DNA of 33,715 nt from Roseateles sp. (GTDB lineage: Bacteria > Pseudomonadota > Gammaproteobacteria > Burkholderiales > Burkholderiaceae_C): positions 1 to 33,715 of the forward strand of contig JACDQM010000006.1 of the NCBI GenBank assembly GCA_015657635.1, written 5' to 3'. A program made the translations under genes and the position numbers. Below, in pieces: positions 8,910 through 18,169 of this stretch. How positions within the stretch are numbered: position 1 is the stretch's first letter; each line of letters begins with the position of its first letter. The notes under the pieces are model-generated. The model ran no database searches and was not told the origin of the DNA. It worked only from the letters and a program-made list of their open reading frames with translations.

Positions 8910-11719
8910 TCAGAGCTTGTAGTTCAGGCCGAACATATAGGTGCGGCCATAGACCTTGGTATCCGTGATCTTCGAGGGATCCGTGGTGTACTGCTGGAAC
9001 TTGGCGTCACCGATATTGTTAGCCTGGAACAGCACGGACAAGCCCTTGAACCAGCCGCGCTGGAACTCATAACCCAGCTGGAGGTCGACGACCGATTCGC
9101 CCTTGATGAAGGTGATTTCCTTGTCATCCTTGTAGTCGGTCACCTCACCCAGGAAGTCCGAACGCTTGCGCTGCGCCACCGCGAACTGGATGCCATGCTT
9201 CTCGTAGTAGAAGCGCAGGTTGGTGACCTTGCGCGACAGGCCCGGCAGCGGAATGTCCGGAATCTGTGCGCTGGCATTCGGGAAAGCCGAGGTGGGCAGC
9301 TTGATCGAGCTCTTGGTGTCAGAGTGGTTCACCGACACACCGAATCCGTCCAAAGGCTTGGCCAGCAAGGACAGCGGGATGTTGACGGCCATCTCGATGC
9401 CGCGGATGGTGCCGCCAGTGCCATTGATCGGCTGGGTCAGGATGCCGACGGTCGAGCCGTTCGGCGGCAGCACGGTATTGGGCGTGAGGTAGTTCTTGAA
9501 ATCGAACTCACGGCCCAGGGTCAGGATGTAGGTGTTCAGGTCCTTGTAGAAGCCCGCCACGCTCACATAGCCCTTGCTGCCGAAGTACTTCTCGTAGGAC
9601 AGGTCGAATGCGGTCGCGCGGAACGGCTCCAGCTCAGGATTGCCACCCGAGGCGCGCAGCACCTTGACCGGCAGCGAGTTGTTGACCGACGGCGCATCCA
9701 TGCTGGCGCGCATATCGCCCATCTTGGGGCGCGACAGCGTCTTGCCCACACCCAGACGCATGATCTGGTCGTTGCCCAGTTCAAGAGCCAGGTTCACGCT
9801 GGGCAGCACATCGGTGAAGCTCTTGCCGCCTGTCAGACCCTTGCAGGTGTCGGGCGTCTGTCCGGTGCAGGTGCCGCTGTCATTGGTGAAACCGTTGGAC
9901 GTCTGGTCCGTGTTCACGAACTGCGCGCCGACATTGCCGCTGTAAGGCAGGCCGAACAATGTGCCGTCGAGTTCACCCTTGACGAAGCCGGTAGTGACTT
10001 CCTCCTTGACAGACCAGTTGCGGTTGATCACCGTGCCGTAAAGGTTGGAGCGCAAGGCATAGACCGACCCCAGCGAACCGCGCGATCCCAGGTCATCACC
10101 GGGATGCCGCTGGCGCCGGCTGTGGTCACACCCGCACCGGGCGCAACCACCGAAGCATAGGGATCGCTGCTGCCCTTGATGACCAGGAAACCTTCCTGCG
10201 TGCTCGAGAGCTTGTCGCGCGTCAGCGCGTTGACACCGAACTCAACTGCGTTGAAAGGCCCAAACTCAACCCCACGCTTGGCACTCAGGCGCAGATTGTC
10301 GATCTTGTCGCTGATGGTCGGCGACGCGACATAGCCCGCCTGCGGCGAGCCTTCGCCACCGCCCCAGCCCATCACGTCGGTGAGCTTGGCCACATTCGGA
10401 TCGGCATAGTTCAGACCGGTCGTGAACTTGATGTCGTTGAAGTTCGAGCCATCGAAGTTGCTCCACGAAATCGTGTCGGTCTTGCCACCCTTCTGGCCAT
10501 TGCCCGGCAGGCCGGCCGTGGTCTCGTAGCGGGCGCCAACCTTGGTCACCTTGGACTGGCCCAGGTCGACAACACCGGTCCAGTCGCCGAACTTGAAGCG
10601 GTTGTTCCAGCCCAGCGCTTCCAGCTTGTCGTCCGTGCCTTCGTTGTGGTTGCGGATCACGGCCTTGAAGTTGTCGACGGTGCCGCTGGTCGCAAAGCCG
10701 TTGGCGACCGTGGCTGTCAGCAGTTTGGGCGCGCCGCGGTAGCTGCTGCCACCCGAGTCGCCGCCTATGAAGCCTTCGATGCCCTTCTTCTGGAAGGCCT
10801 GCGAGCCCTTCGAATAGAAGATGTCCAGCACCGACTCGAAGTTCTCGTGCGGCTTGAACTGCAGCACAGCCATCGCGCCGTCGCGCTCCTGCACCGTCAG
10901 CTCGGTATCCCGGCCGAAGCCGCCAGGCACCTTGACCTTCTGGCCGTTGTAGTCTAGCTCAGGGGTCCAGCCGCCCCAGGTATTGGCACGCGGCTGCGCA
11001 GCGCCGTTTTCCTTGAAGTGGACGAAGCCCAGCGCCACACCGATCTTGCGGTCGGCGAACTGGTCGATGTAGGACAAGGACATGCGCTCGCCGCTGCCTT
11101 CACCATTGGGCACACCGTTCTTGATGCCCGTCTTCATGTCGCGGTAGTTGATCGCCGCGGTGCGCTTCTTGAAGTCCAGCGGACGCACAGTGCGCAGGTC
11201 GATCGTCGACGACAGACCCTGCCCCACTAGGCTGGCATGGGGTGTCTTGTAGACCAGCACGCTGGACAGAAGTTCAGCCGGGTAGAGATCGAAGTCCACG
11301 CCGCGGCTGTCGCCCGACGAAGCCACTTCGCGCCCATTGAGGGTGGCGCCATTGAAGTCAGGCGACATGCCGCGAACGCTGATCTGCTGCGCCTTGCCCG
11401 AGCCTTTGTTGCTCTGCGCGGCCACACCGGGCAGACGGGAGATCGAGTCCGCCACACTGGGGTCCGGCAGCTTGCCGATGTCTTCGGCCGAGATCGCCTC
11501 AACGATGCTGGAGGCGTTCTTCTTCGTCGCCACGGCATCTTCGATGGCCTTGCGGATGCCGGTCACCGTGACGGTATCCAGCGTGGTGGCCTGCTGAGCC
11601 TGCGCGGCCTGGGCCGCAACCAGCAACAGCAGCGTGCAACCGGCCGCGACCGGGCTCATTCTGCAAACGGACTGCCGCCCCGCCTGGCGCGACTCGGACC
11701 TGAACTTGGAACTCTTCAT
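8910..11719 (-). CDS. TonB-dependent receptor, Caulobacter/Xanthomonas oligosaccharide type (one-base frameshift near 10083)
   Basis: Outer-membrane active transporter, most likely for maltodextrins given its neighbours. The start at 11719 is preceded by a good ribosome site (AGGAGA, seven bases away). A long signal peptide ends near AAQAAQAQQ, followed by a TonB-box-like TLDTVTVTGIR. The plug domain has SISRLPGV and SVRGMSPDFNGATLNGRE. The barrel ends in GLNYKL. The frame is lost after GIPVMTWD: one extra C (minus strand) after GAT near 10083 restores WDPRGSLGSVYALRSN and runs to the stop at 8910, for 936 residues, which is normal for this family. As given, the N-terminal frame stops at 10028. 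A candidate operator and a long AT-rich leader lie upstream. Confidence 0.92.
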
Positions 11720-11819
11720 TGCTTGTCTCCTACTTGATCTTTATGGCTAACACACATGCACCGGAATCAGCTCACATCGCCTGATCGCCAGCAAAACCTA
11801 CCGTCGCCTCAGCTCTATT

Positions 11820-11834
11820 TGTACCAAAACTAGA
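11820..11834. promoter_or_regulatory. Candidate RpiR/HexR-type operator, receptor promoter
   Basis: TGTACCAAAACTAGA. On the minus strand the context is AAATCTAGTTTTGGTAC, identical at 15 of 17 positions to AAATGTAGTTTTGCTAC in front of the glucokinase gene. It matches the HexR-like pattern TGTAGT-N3-ACTACA at 9 of 12 defined positions. It lies about 100 bases before the receptor start, between possible -35 and -10 elements, where binding would block transcription. The HexR assignment is inferred. Confidence 0.45.
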
Positions 11835-11976
11835 TTTGTTGCAACACCGTCAAAACCCGCTGAGATGACTTTCAACACACCAAACGAATGAAACAAAACT
11901 CATTAAATTCAAAGGCTTACACCACAACATCTTAAAATCCATGACTCAAGAAACTGAGTGGCCAGATTCGACAATA

Positions 11977-11991
11977 TGTAGCTCGACTACA
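11977..11991. promoter_or_regulatory. Candidate RpiR/HexR-type operator between glucokinase and receptor genes
   Basis: TGTAGCTCGACTACA, a near-perfect inverted repeat (TGTAG and CTACA arms) matching TGTAGT-N3-ACTACA at 11 of 12 defined positions. It lies about 260 bases upstream of the receptor start and 29 bases beyond the glucokinase stop. It could form a loop with the site at 11820 or control a distal promoter. Confidence 0.5.
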
Positions 11992-12019
11992 ACTTTGGCG
12001 CACAACAGCTCTGCAAGCC

Positions 12020-13032
12020 CTAGCCGCGGTGCTGCTCGATCGCCAGCGCGGCACCGCCCAGCGCAGCCAGCGTGTCGGTGATCAGCGCCGTCGGGATGTC
12101 CTGCAGGTACGGGCGCAAGCGCCCCTTGGCCTCAAATCGTTCGCGGAAAGCGGATGCAAAAAAGCGCTCCCCGAGCCGCGGCACGATGCCGCCGCCGATG
12201 TAGACGCCGCCGCGGGCCCCCAGGGTCAGTGCCACGCTGCCGGCAAAACCGCCCAGCAGAGCGCAGAACACATCCACGGTGCGGCTGCAGGCCACGTCAG
12301 CCTCAGTCAGGCCCAGCTCGACAATGCGCTCGGACGTCAGCACCGGCGCGGCGCAGCCCAGCACCGCAGCCACTGCCCCGTGCAGCACGGGCAAGCCGAT
12401 GCCGGAGAGCAGTCGCTCAGCGGAGACATGCGCGTGAGTGCCCCGCACATGCGCCAGCAGCGCCGACTCGAAATCGTCCGCTGGCGCCAGCGAGGCATGC
12501 CCGCCCTCACCCGGCAGCGCCAGCCAGCCCTGCTGCGTCTGGATCACACCGGCAACACCCAGACCGGTACCCGGACCGATCACCGCCAGCATGCCCGCGG
12601 CTTGGGCAGCACACCATGCGCGCGCAATTGAGAAGGCTGGAGTCCAGGCAGAGAAAGCGCCAAGGCCTCGAAGTCATTCAACATCAGCAGCACATCCAGG
12701 CCGAGCTGACGCTGGACTTCGCTGCTCGAAAAGCGCCAGCTGCTGTTGATCAGGTCGACTTCGTCACCATCCAGCGCGGTGGCAACCGCAAATGCCGCAC
12801 GCCGCGGCCTGCTGAAAGCCGGCCCCAACTCTGCCGCCAAGTCGTTCAGATACGCCTGCGCCGCCTCGACAGGCCCGCCATAGCCTGTCACTGCCAGAGT
12901 CCGGACATGCGAGACCCGACCAGCCACTGCGCAAGCAAAGCGCGCATTGCTGCCGCCAATATCGGCCACCAGGCAAGGCAAGGCAGAGGCCTCGAAGTCC
13001 CGCCGCATCGCGTTCTCAGGGCTGCTGCTCAT
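12020..13032 (-). CDS. glk: Glucokinase (one-base frameshift near 12596)
   Basis: Phosphorylates glucose to glucose 6-phosphate with ATP, in the cytoplasm. The N-terminal phosphate-binding motif is LVADIGGSNARFA. Substrate-site residues LLMLNDFEALALSLP, then GPGTGLGVAG, PGEGGHASLAP and YIGGGIVPRLG follow in the order usual for the bacterial Glk family. The frame is lost after LPKPR: one extra G in GGG near 12593-12600 gives LPKPRGMLAVIGPGTGLG and a 337-residue product. I chose ATG 13032 (MSSSPENAMRRDF) because GGAGG lies upstream. An in-frame start at 13104 would add 24 residues that look non-coding. It is divergent from the glucokinase-RpiR fusion gene and upstream of the receptor. Confidence 0.9.
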
Positions 13033-13096
13033 CAGGAACCCAGCCTCCGCGGCGTTCCCGCATTCGTTGCAAAACTTCTTTTTCCCATGCACAGAA

Positions 13097-13111
13097 GGTA
13101 GCAAAACTACA
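13097..13111. promoter_or_regulatory. Candidate RpiR/HexR-type operator, glucokinase promoter
   Basis: GGTAGCAAAACTACA, an inverted repeat with GTAG and CTAC arms matching TGTAGT-N3-ACTACA at 10 of 12 defined positions. It overlaps the drawn -10 and spacer of the glk promoter, 65 bases before the glk start, consistent with repression. Confidence 0.5.
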
Positions 13112-13130
13112 TTTTCAACGCAAGAGAGAT

Positions 13131-13145
13131 TTCACCAGAACTACA
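13131..13145. promoter_or_regulatory. Weak second copy of the operator-like motif
   Basis: TTCACCAGAACTACA keeps the ACTACA half-site but not the left arm. The surrounding bases, CCAGAACTACATCTTC, resemble the site 34 bases away (GCAAAACTACATTTTC), so it may be a tandem partial copy. Confidence 0.25.
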
Positions 13146-13268
13146 TCTTCAGGCCTGAACAAGCGAGCACCTCCCGGCGCTGGCCTGGTGCTGACCCTGT
13201 GGCATACAAGAGCGCCCGCTCGCTGGGTGACGGATGCGCCTGCGGGCTACACCGACTTGCGCTGCGGC

Positions 13269-13283
13269 TGTAGCGCAGCTACA
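13269..13283. promoter_or_regulatory. Candidate RpiR/HexR-type operator, glucokinase-RpiR promoter
   Basis: TGTAGCGCAGCTACA, a perfect 6+3+6 inverted repeat that fits TGTAGT-N3-ACTACA at 10 of 12 positions, with the two differences symmetric. It lies about 35 bases upstream of the CATAAT -10 and 87 bases upstream of the start at 13370, where the RpiR domain could control its own gene. Confidence 0.5.
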
Positions 13284-13369
13284 CACTCTGCGCTGAACTG
13301 CCGGCCGATCCGGGCCGCATAATCGTGCGCAGCCAAGCGCCGCCCCAGGGCCTCAGACAAGAACAACCT

Positions 13370-15279
13370 ATGCATCCTTTCGACAGCCCTCGCCTGATTG
13401 CCGACATCGGCGGCACCTATGCCCGTTTCGCGCTGGAAACCACGCAGGGCCAGTTCGAGCACATTGCCTCGCTGCGCTGCGCCGACCACGCGGACTTCCA
13501 TGCCGCCATCAAGGCCTATCTCGCCACCTTGCCCAAGGTGCAGATCCAGCATGCGGGCGTGGCGATCGCCAACCCGGTCGAAGGCGACCAGGTGCGCATG
13601 ACCAACTACCACTGGCAGTTTTCGATCGAGGAGATGCGCCAGCGCCTGGGGCTGGACACGCTGCTGGTGGTCAATGACTTCACCGCGCTGGCGATGGCGC
13701 TGCCGCGGCTCTCAGCCCGTGATGTGCGCCAGATCGGCGGCGGCGCGGCCAACAAGCAAAGCGTGATCGGGCTGCTGGGCTCGGGCAGCGGACTGGGCGT
13801 CTCGGGTCTGATTCCGGCCGGCGATGGCTGGATCGCGCTGGGCACCGAAGGCGGCCACACCAGCTTCTCGCCGCGCGACGAACGCGAAATTGCCCTGCTG
13901 CGCTTCGCCTGGCAGCAGTTCCAGCACGTGTCCTTCGAGCGCCTGCTGTCGGGTCCGGGGCTGGAGTTGATCTACCGCGCCACGGCCGACTACGCCGGCC
14001 GCAACGCCGAGGACCTGCAGGCGCCGGAGATCACCCAGCGCGCGCTGGATGGCAGCGATCCGGTCTGCGTCGACACGCTGGATCTGTTCTGCGTGCTGAT
14101 GGGAACGGCCGCTGCCAACCTGGCGGTGACGCTGGGTGCGCTGGGCGGCATCTACATCGGCGGCGGCATCGTGCCGCGCCTGGGCAGTTACTTCGACCAG
14201 TCCAAGTTCCGCCAGCGCTTCGAGGAGAAGGGGCGGTTCAGCAGCTATCTGGCGGCCATCCCGACCTATGTCATCACGGCCGAACACGCCACCTTCATCG
14301 GCGCCTCGGCCATCCTCGATGCGCAGCTGCGCAGCCTCAACAGCGGGCCCGGTGCGGCCATCCTGAATCAGATCCGGCGTGCCCGCGAGCAGCTCTCGCC
14401 CGCCGAGTTGCGCGTGGCCGACCATGTCCTGGCACATCCGCGCGCGCCCTCAATGCGCCGATCGCCGAGATCTCCCGCGCCGCCAACGTCAGCCAACCCA
14501 CGGTGATCCGTTTCTGCCGCTCGCTCGGCTGCGAGGGCCTGTCGGACTTCAAGCTGCGTCTGGCTTCAGGGCTGACCGGCACGGTGCCTGTGACCCACAC
14601 CCAGGTCACACAGGACGACTCGATGGTGGAACTGGGTGCCAAGGTGCTGGGCAACACTGCCTCGGCCATCCTGCAGGTGCGCAGCGCGCTGAACCGCGAC
14701 ATGATCGACCGCGCCATCGAGCTGCTGCTGAAGGCGCGCCGCATCGAATTCTTCGCGGTCGGCCACTACGGCGTGGTGGCGCAGGACGCGCAGTTCAAGT
14801 TTCTGCGTTTTGGCGTGCCGAGCGGCGCGCACACCGACCCGCGGCTGCAATCACTGGCTGCGGCCGTGATGAGCAAGGACGACGTGGCCGTCATCATCAG
14901 CTCCGGCGGCAAGCTGCCCGAGCTGCTGGAAGTGGCAGAGCAAGCCCGGGCGCGCGGCGCCTCGGTGGTGGCCATCACGGCCAGCCAGTCGCCGCTGGCG
15001 CGCAAGGCCGACGCCGCGCTGATCGTCGACCACGTCGAAGACGTGGCCACCCACCTGCCGATGGTCAGCCGCATCCTGCATCTGCTGGTGATCGACATCC
15101 TGGCGGTCGGCGTGGCAATGCGCCGCAATCCCGAGGTCATGCTGGACGGCGTGCGTCAGGAGCTTGAGGAAGAAGCGCCGGCCGCGCCTGCGCCCACGGG
15201 TGCCCGAGGTGCCCGCAGCGCAGCGCCGGGGGTCAGCCTGGCCGCGCCGCTGGCCCGGCTGACCTCGCACAGCCGCTGA
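13370..15279 (+). CDS. glk: Bifunctional glucokinase / RpiR-family (HexR-like) transcriptional regulator (one-base frameshift near 14445)
   Basis: Fusion of an N-terminal glucokinase (about residues 1-335; LIADIGGTYARFA, VVNDFTALA, LGSGSGLGVSG, GTEGGHTSFSP, YIGGGIVPRLG) to an RpiR-type regulator. The latter has a helix-turn-helix at about 345-420 (ISRAANVSQPTVIRFCRSLG) and a SIS sugar-phosphate domain after about 455. The frame is lost at 14441-14449: one extra G after CGCGCG restores HPRAALNAPIAEISRAANVS and gives 636 residues, matching the fused enzyme known in Burkholderiales. I chose ATG 13370 (MHPFDSPRLIADIGG) over GTG 13325. Hexose phosphates or 2-keto-3-deoxy-6-phosphogluconate are the usual SIS ligands of HexR-like proteins. 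The ligand here is inferred. Confidence 0.92.
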
Positions 15280-15305
15280 GCCAAAGTCCAGCGACAGCGC
15301 CCTGA

Positions 15306-18011
15306 TCAGCCCTGCGTTTCGCTGGGGCGCTGTGCAGCGTCCGGGCCTGCGCCGGCTTCGAAAAAACGCAGCTGGTTGCGCCCGGCCGCCTTGGACTCGT
15401 ACATCGCCAGATCGGCCTGCTTGATCAGGTCGTCGCCAGCCACGGCCTGGCCGCTGAACAGCGTCAGGCCCATGCTGGGCGTGCTGCTATGCGCCAGCCC
15501 GGCCAGGTCGTAGGGCTCATTCAGCGCCGCCAGCATCTTCTGCCCGAGTCGGGTCAACTGACCCACCGCTTCGCCATGATCGACGCTGAGCGACTCGACC
15601 AGCACGACGAACTCGTCGCCGCCCAGCCGCGCGACGGTGTCGGCCTCGCGCACGCAGCCTTGCAGGCGCCGCGCCACCTGCTGCAGCAGCAGGTCACCCT
15701 TGTCGTGGCCATGCGTGTCATTGAGCTGTTTGAAGCGATCCAGGTCGATGAACATCAGACCGGCGAATGTCTTGCTGCGGGCACTGCTGGTTTGCGCCTG
15801 GTGCAGCCGATCCATCAGCAGGCGGCGGTTCGGCAGCTGCGTCAGCGCGTCGAAAAACGCCAGGCTGCGGATCTTTTCCTCCGCCGCCTTGCGCTCCGAA
15901 ATGTCGTGCATGGTCGCCACATAGTGCGTCACATTTCTGCTGTCGCCCATCACCGCCGTGATGGTGATGGACTCCGGGTAGATCTCGCCATTCTTGCGCC
16001 GGTTCCAGAGCTCGCCCTTCCAGGCGCCGGTCGCCCGGATGCGTTCCCACATCGCCGCATAGAAGGCCGCATCCTGCCGGCCTGAGCTGCGCTCGCGCGG
16101 GTTCTTGCCGACGATCTCGGCGGCGGTATAGCCGGTGATTTCGGTGAAGGCGCGGTTGACGCGCAGGATGCTGCCTTCGGCGTCGGTGACAAACATGCCT
16201 TCCTGCGTCTGGAACGCCGCTTCGGCGATGCGCAATTCCAGCTCGGCACGCTTGCGCGCCGAGATGTCGGAGAAGGTCACCACCGTGCCGCTGACCACCT
16301 CGCCATCACGCACCGGATGGGCCGCGTATTCGACGGCAATCGCCTGCCCATTGCGGTGCCAGAACACCTCGTCATCGCGGCGGCAGGAGTCACCGGACAG
16401 CGTCGCCAGGAACACCGGGCATTGCGCCGACGGATAGTGGCTGCCATCGGCGCGGTGGTGATGGATCAGCTCGTGGATGTCGCGGCCGATCAGCTCCGCC
16501 ACCTGATAGCCCAGCATCTGCGCCCCGGCCTGATTGATGAAGGTGCAGCGCCCATCGGTATCGATGCCATAGATACCTTCGCCGGTGGAGTCCAGCAGCA
16601 GCAGCTTGTCGCGATTCAGGGCCTCGCGCTCGGCCTCTTCGCGCCGCCGCGCGCTGATGTCCTGCACGGTGCCGGCCAGGCTGATCGCCTTGCCCCGCGA
16701 GTCAAAGCTGACCCGTCCGCGCGCGTGCACCCAGCATTCGCCGGCTGAAGGCAGCAGCAGGCGATGGTTGAAGTCATAGGAGCCCTCGGCGCGCAGGGCC
16801 TGGCGGTAAGCGGAAGTCGCCATCGCCCTGTCATCGGGATGGACCCGGTCCAGGGCCTGTTGATAGATCTCGGCAGCCGGGGTCTGCGGATCAAGCTCGA
16901 AGATGCGAAAGGCTTCGTCGGACAGATGCAGCTGCCGCGTCTCGGGGTCCAGTTCCCAGCTGCCCAGACGGGCAATGCGCTGTGCTTCCAGCAGGCGATG
17001 GTGGGCCTTGCGCAGGCGGGTGGCGATCTGCTGCCGCTGCCGCAATGAGCGCGCCAGCGCAGCCAGCGAGCCGCCCACCAGCAGCGCCGCAAGCAATCCG
17101 ATCTGCACCAGGTTCTGGCGCACGGATTTGATCTCGGCCCGCATCAGCACCGGCTCACGCGACACCAGCAAGAGCAAGGGAAAGCTGGCCAGCCAGCGAT
17201 GGGCCGTGCCGCGCTCGACCTGATCGAGCGGCGATACCGCCAAGCGGAAGCCGGCCGTCTGCTGCCGCAGCGTGCGCAGTTGCGCCTCATCGAGCTTGGC
17301 GTTGCGGTAGCGCTCGAGCTCGACGGTGCGGCTCAGCAAGGCCCCGCTGCTGGAGGCCACCGACACCAGCGTGTCCGAAGCCAGGGTCAGGCCTTGCATG
17401 AAGCGCGTCAGCTGCTCGGGTGGCAAGCGCAGTTCCACGATGCCCTGGAAGCTTCCATCCGGCCCGAGCACCGGCCGCGACAGGCGCAGGAACCAGCGTC
17501 GGGTCTGCGGATCCAGCATCGGCTCTTCGATGTGCAACTGGTCGGCGCCGCCGGCGACAAAGGTCTTGTAAGCAGGACGGTCCGCCAGCGGCTGCAGCGG
17601 CTCCGGCGTGGGCTGGTCCGAGAACAGCACGTGTCCTTGATGATCGAGGACGGTGACATGCACCGCCTGGCCCATCGACACATCATGCCGGAGCAGCTCT
17701 GCGCTGCGGGGCAGGTCTTCACGGTGGTGCAGCGCCTGCTCGCGCAGGAACAGCAAGCCATGGTCCAGGTTCTGCAGCTGCTGGGTCAACGTCACATCGA
17801 TGAGTTCGGCCGCATGCTGCAGCTCGCCCTTGAAGTGATTCAGACGGTCTGATTCCACCCGCGCGGACTGCCAGGTGAGCGTCGCCACGACGAAGCCCAT
17901 CAGCAGCAGGCCGACGAGCAGCAGCTGGCGGGTCGCCGCCCCGTCTGACGACGGTGCCGCAAGGCGGGCCCAGAATCCTGCACTCGATGGCGTTCGAACT
18001 TCAGCGGTCAT
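15306..18011 (-). CDS. Membrane PAS-GGDEF diguanylate cyclase
   Basis: Makes the second messenger c-di-GMP from two GTP. The 901 residues read as a first membrane helix (about 28-48), an extracytoplasmic dCACHE-like sensor domain (about 55-280), a second helix (about 300-320) and a short linker. Three PAS domains follow (about 340-460, 470-590, 600-715), the later two ending in DISARK/DISERK-type linkers. The cyclase domain has an intact GGDEF motif at 797-801 and an RxxD inhibitory site (READ, 788-791) five residues before it, so feedback by c-di-GMP is expected. There is no EAL domain. The ATG at 18011 has AGGAAG just upstream. It is convergent with the glucokinase-RpiR gene and divergent from the next gene. 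The signal sensed is unknown. Confidence 0.92.
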   Translation of the reverse strand: MTAEVRTPSSAGFWARLAAPSSDGAATRQLLLVGLLLMGFVVATLTWQSARVESDRLNHFKGELQHAAELIDVTLTQQLQNLDHGLLFLREQALHHREDLPRSAELLRHDVSMGQAVHVTVLDHQGHVLFSDQPTPEPLQPLADRPAYKTFVAGGADQLHIEEPMLDPQTRRWFLRLSRPVLGPDGSFQGIVELRLPPEQLTRFMQGLTLASDTLVSVASSSGALLSRTVELERYRNAKLDEAQLRTLRQQTAGFRLAVSPLDQVERGTAHRWLASFPLLLLVSREPVLMRAEIKSVRQNLVQIGLLAALLVGGSLAALARSLRQRQQIATRLRKAHHRLLEAQRIARLGSWELDPETRQLHLSDEAFRIFELDPQTPAAEIYQQALDRVHPDDRAMATSAYRQALRAEGSYDFNHRLLLPSAGECWVHARGRVSFDSRGKAISLAGTVQDISARRREEAEREALNRDKLLLLDSTGEGIYGIDTDGRCTFINQAGAQMLGYQVAELIGRDIHELIHHHRADGSHYPSAQCPVFLATLSGDSCRRDDEVFWHRNGQAIAVEYAAHPVRDGEVVSGTVVTFSDISARKRAELELRIAEAAFQTQEGMFVTDAEGSILRVNRAFTEITGYTAAEIVGKNPRERSSGRQDAAFYAAMWERIRATGAWKGELWNRRKNGEIYPESITITAVMGDSRNVTHYVATMHDISERKAAEEKIRSLAFFDALTQLPNRRLLMDRLHQAQTSSARSKTFAGLMFIDLDRFKQLNDTHGHDKGDLLLQQVARRLQGCVREADTVARLGGDEFVVLVESLSVDHGEAVGQLTRLGQKMLAALNEPYDLAGLAHSSTPSMGLTLFSGQAVAGDDLIKQADLAMYESKAAGRNQLRFFEAGAGPDAAQRPSETQG

Positions 18012-18169
18012 GCGCTTCCTGTGCCTGGCAACAAAATCATTCTAGGACCGCGACCTCCGGCCGATGGCTCGAACTGCCAGGGCTTCGCCCGGGAGCCGAG
18101 GGTTATGGAGCATGGTCAAGCCGGATGCGCTGGCTAGCATGGGCCGATCCTCGTCATCCGGAGTACTGC

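Larger units (their letters stand above)
11720..12019 (-). promoter_or_regulatory. AT-rich regulatory region upstream of the TonB-dependent receptor
   Basis: No gene is seen in these 300 bases, which are clearly more AT-rich than the surrounding coding DNA. They hold two TGTAG/CTACA-type inverted repeats, listed separately. On the minus strand a weak promoter can be drawn as TTGCAA (-35) and TACAAA or ACAAAT (-10) flanking the repeat at 11820-11834, but the 15-16 base spacer is short. The receptor ribosome site AGGAGA is at the low-coordinate end. No terminator hairpin is visible after the glucokinase stop, so readthrough from that gene is possible. Confidence 0.55.
13033..13369. promoter_or_regulatory. 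Divergent regulatory region between the two glucokinase genes
   Basis: These 337 bases hold no convincing gene. For glk on the minus strand a weak promoter TTGCGT (13118-13123), 17 bases, TACCTT (13095-13100) can be drawn, overlapping a candidate operator. For the fusion gene on the plus strand CATAAT at 13318-13323 is a fair -10, with no clear -35. Three TGTAG/CTACA-type repeats lie here, at 13097, 13131 and 13269. The part next to glk is AT-rich, and the part next to the fusion gene is GC-rich. Confidence 0.5.

Noticed and set aside
8895..10160. A 421-residue plus-strand open frame opposite the TonB-dependent receptor
   Set aside because: Shadow frame of the receptor gene, with no recognisable domain and no ribosome site.
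13033..13104. A 24-residue N-terminal extension of the minus-strand glucokinase
   Set aside because: It would run through the candidate promoter and operator region, and the glucokinase family starts close to the ADIGG motif.
5990..14452. Programmed frameshifting or phase variation at the broken genes
   Set aside because: No slippery heptamers, long homopolymers or simple-sequence repeats are present at the break points, and unrelated housekeeping genes are affected in the same way.
17954..18169. An N-terminal extension of the GSDEF protein from 17954
   Set aside because: It overlaps the 5' end of the divergent cyclase gene and is not needed for the domain. ATG 18170 has a good ribosome site.
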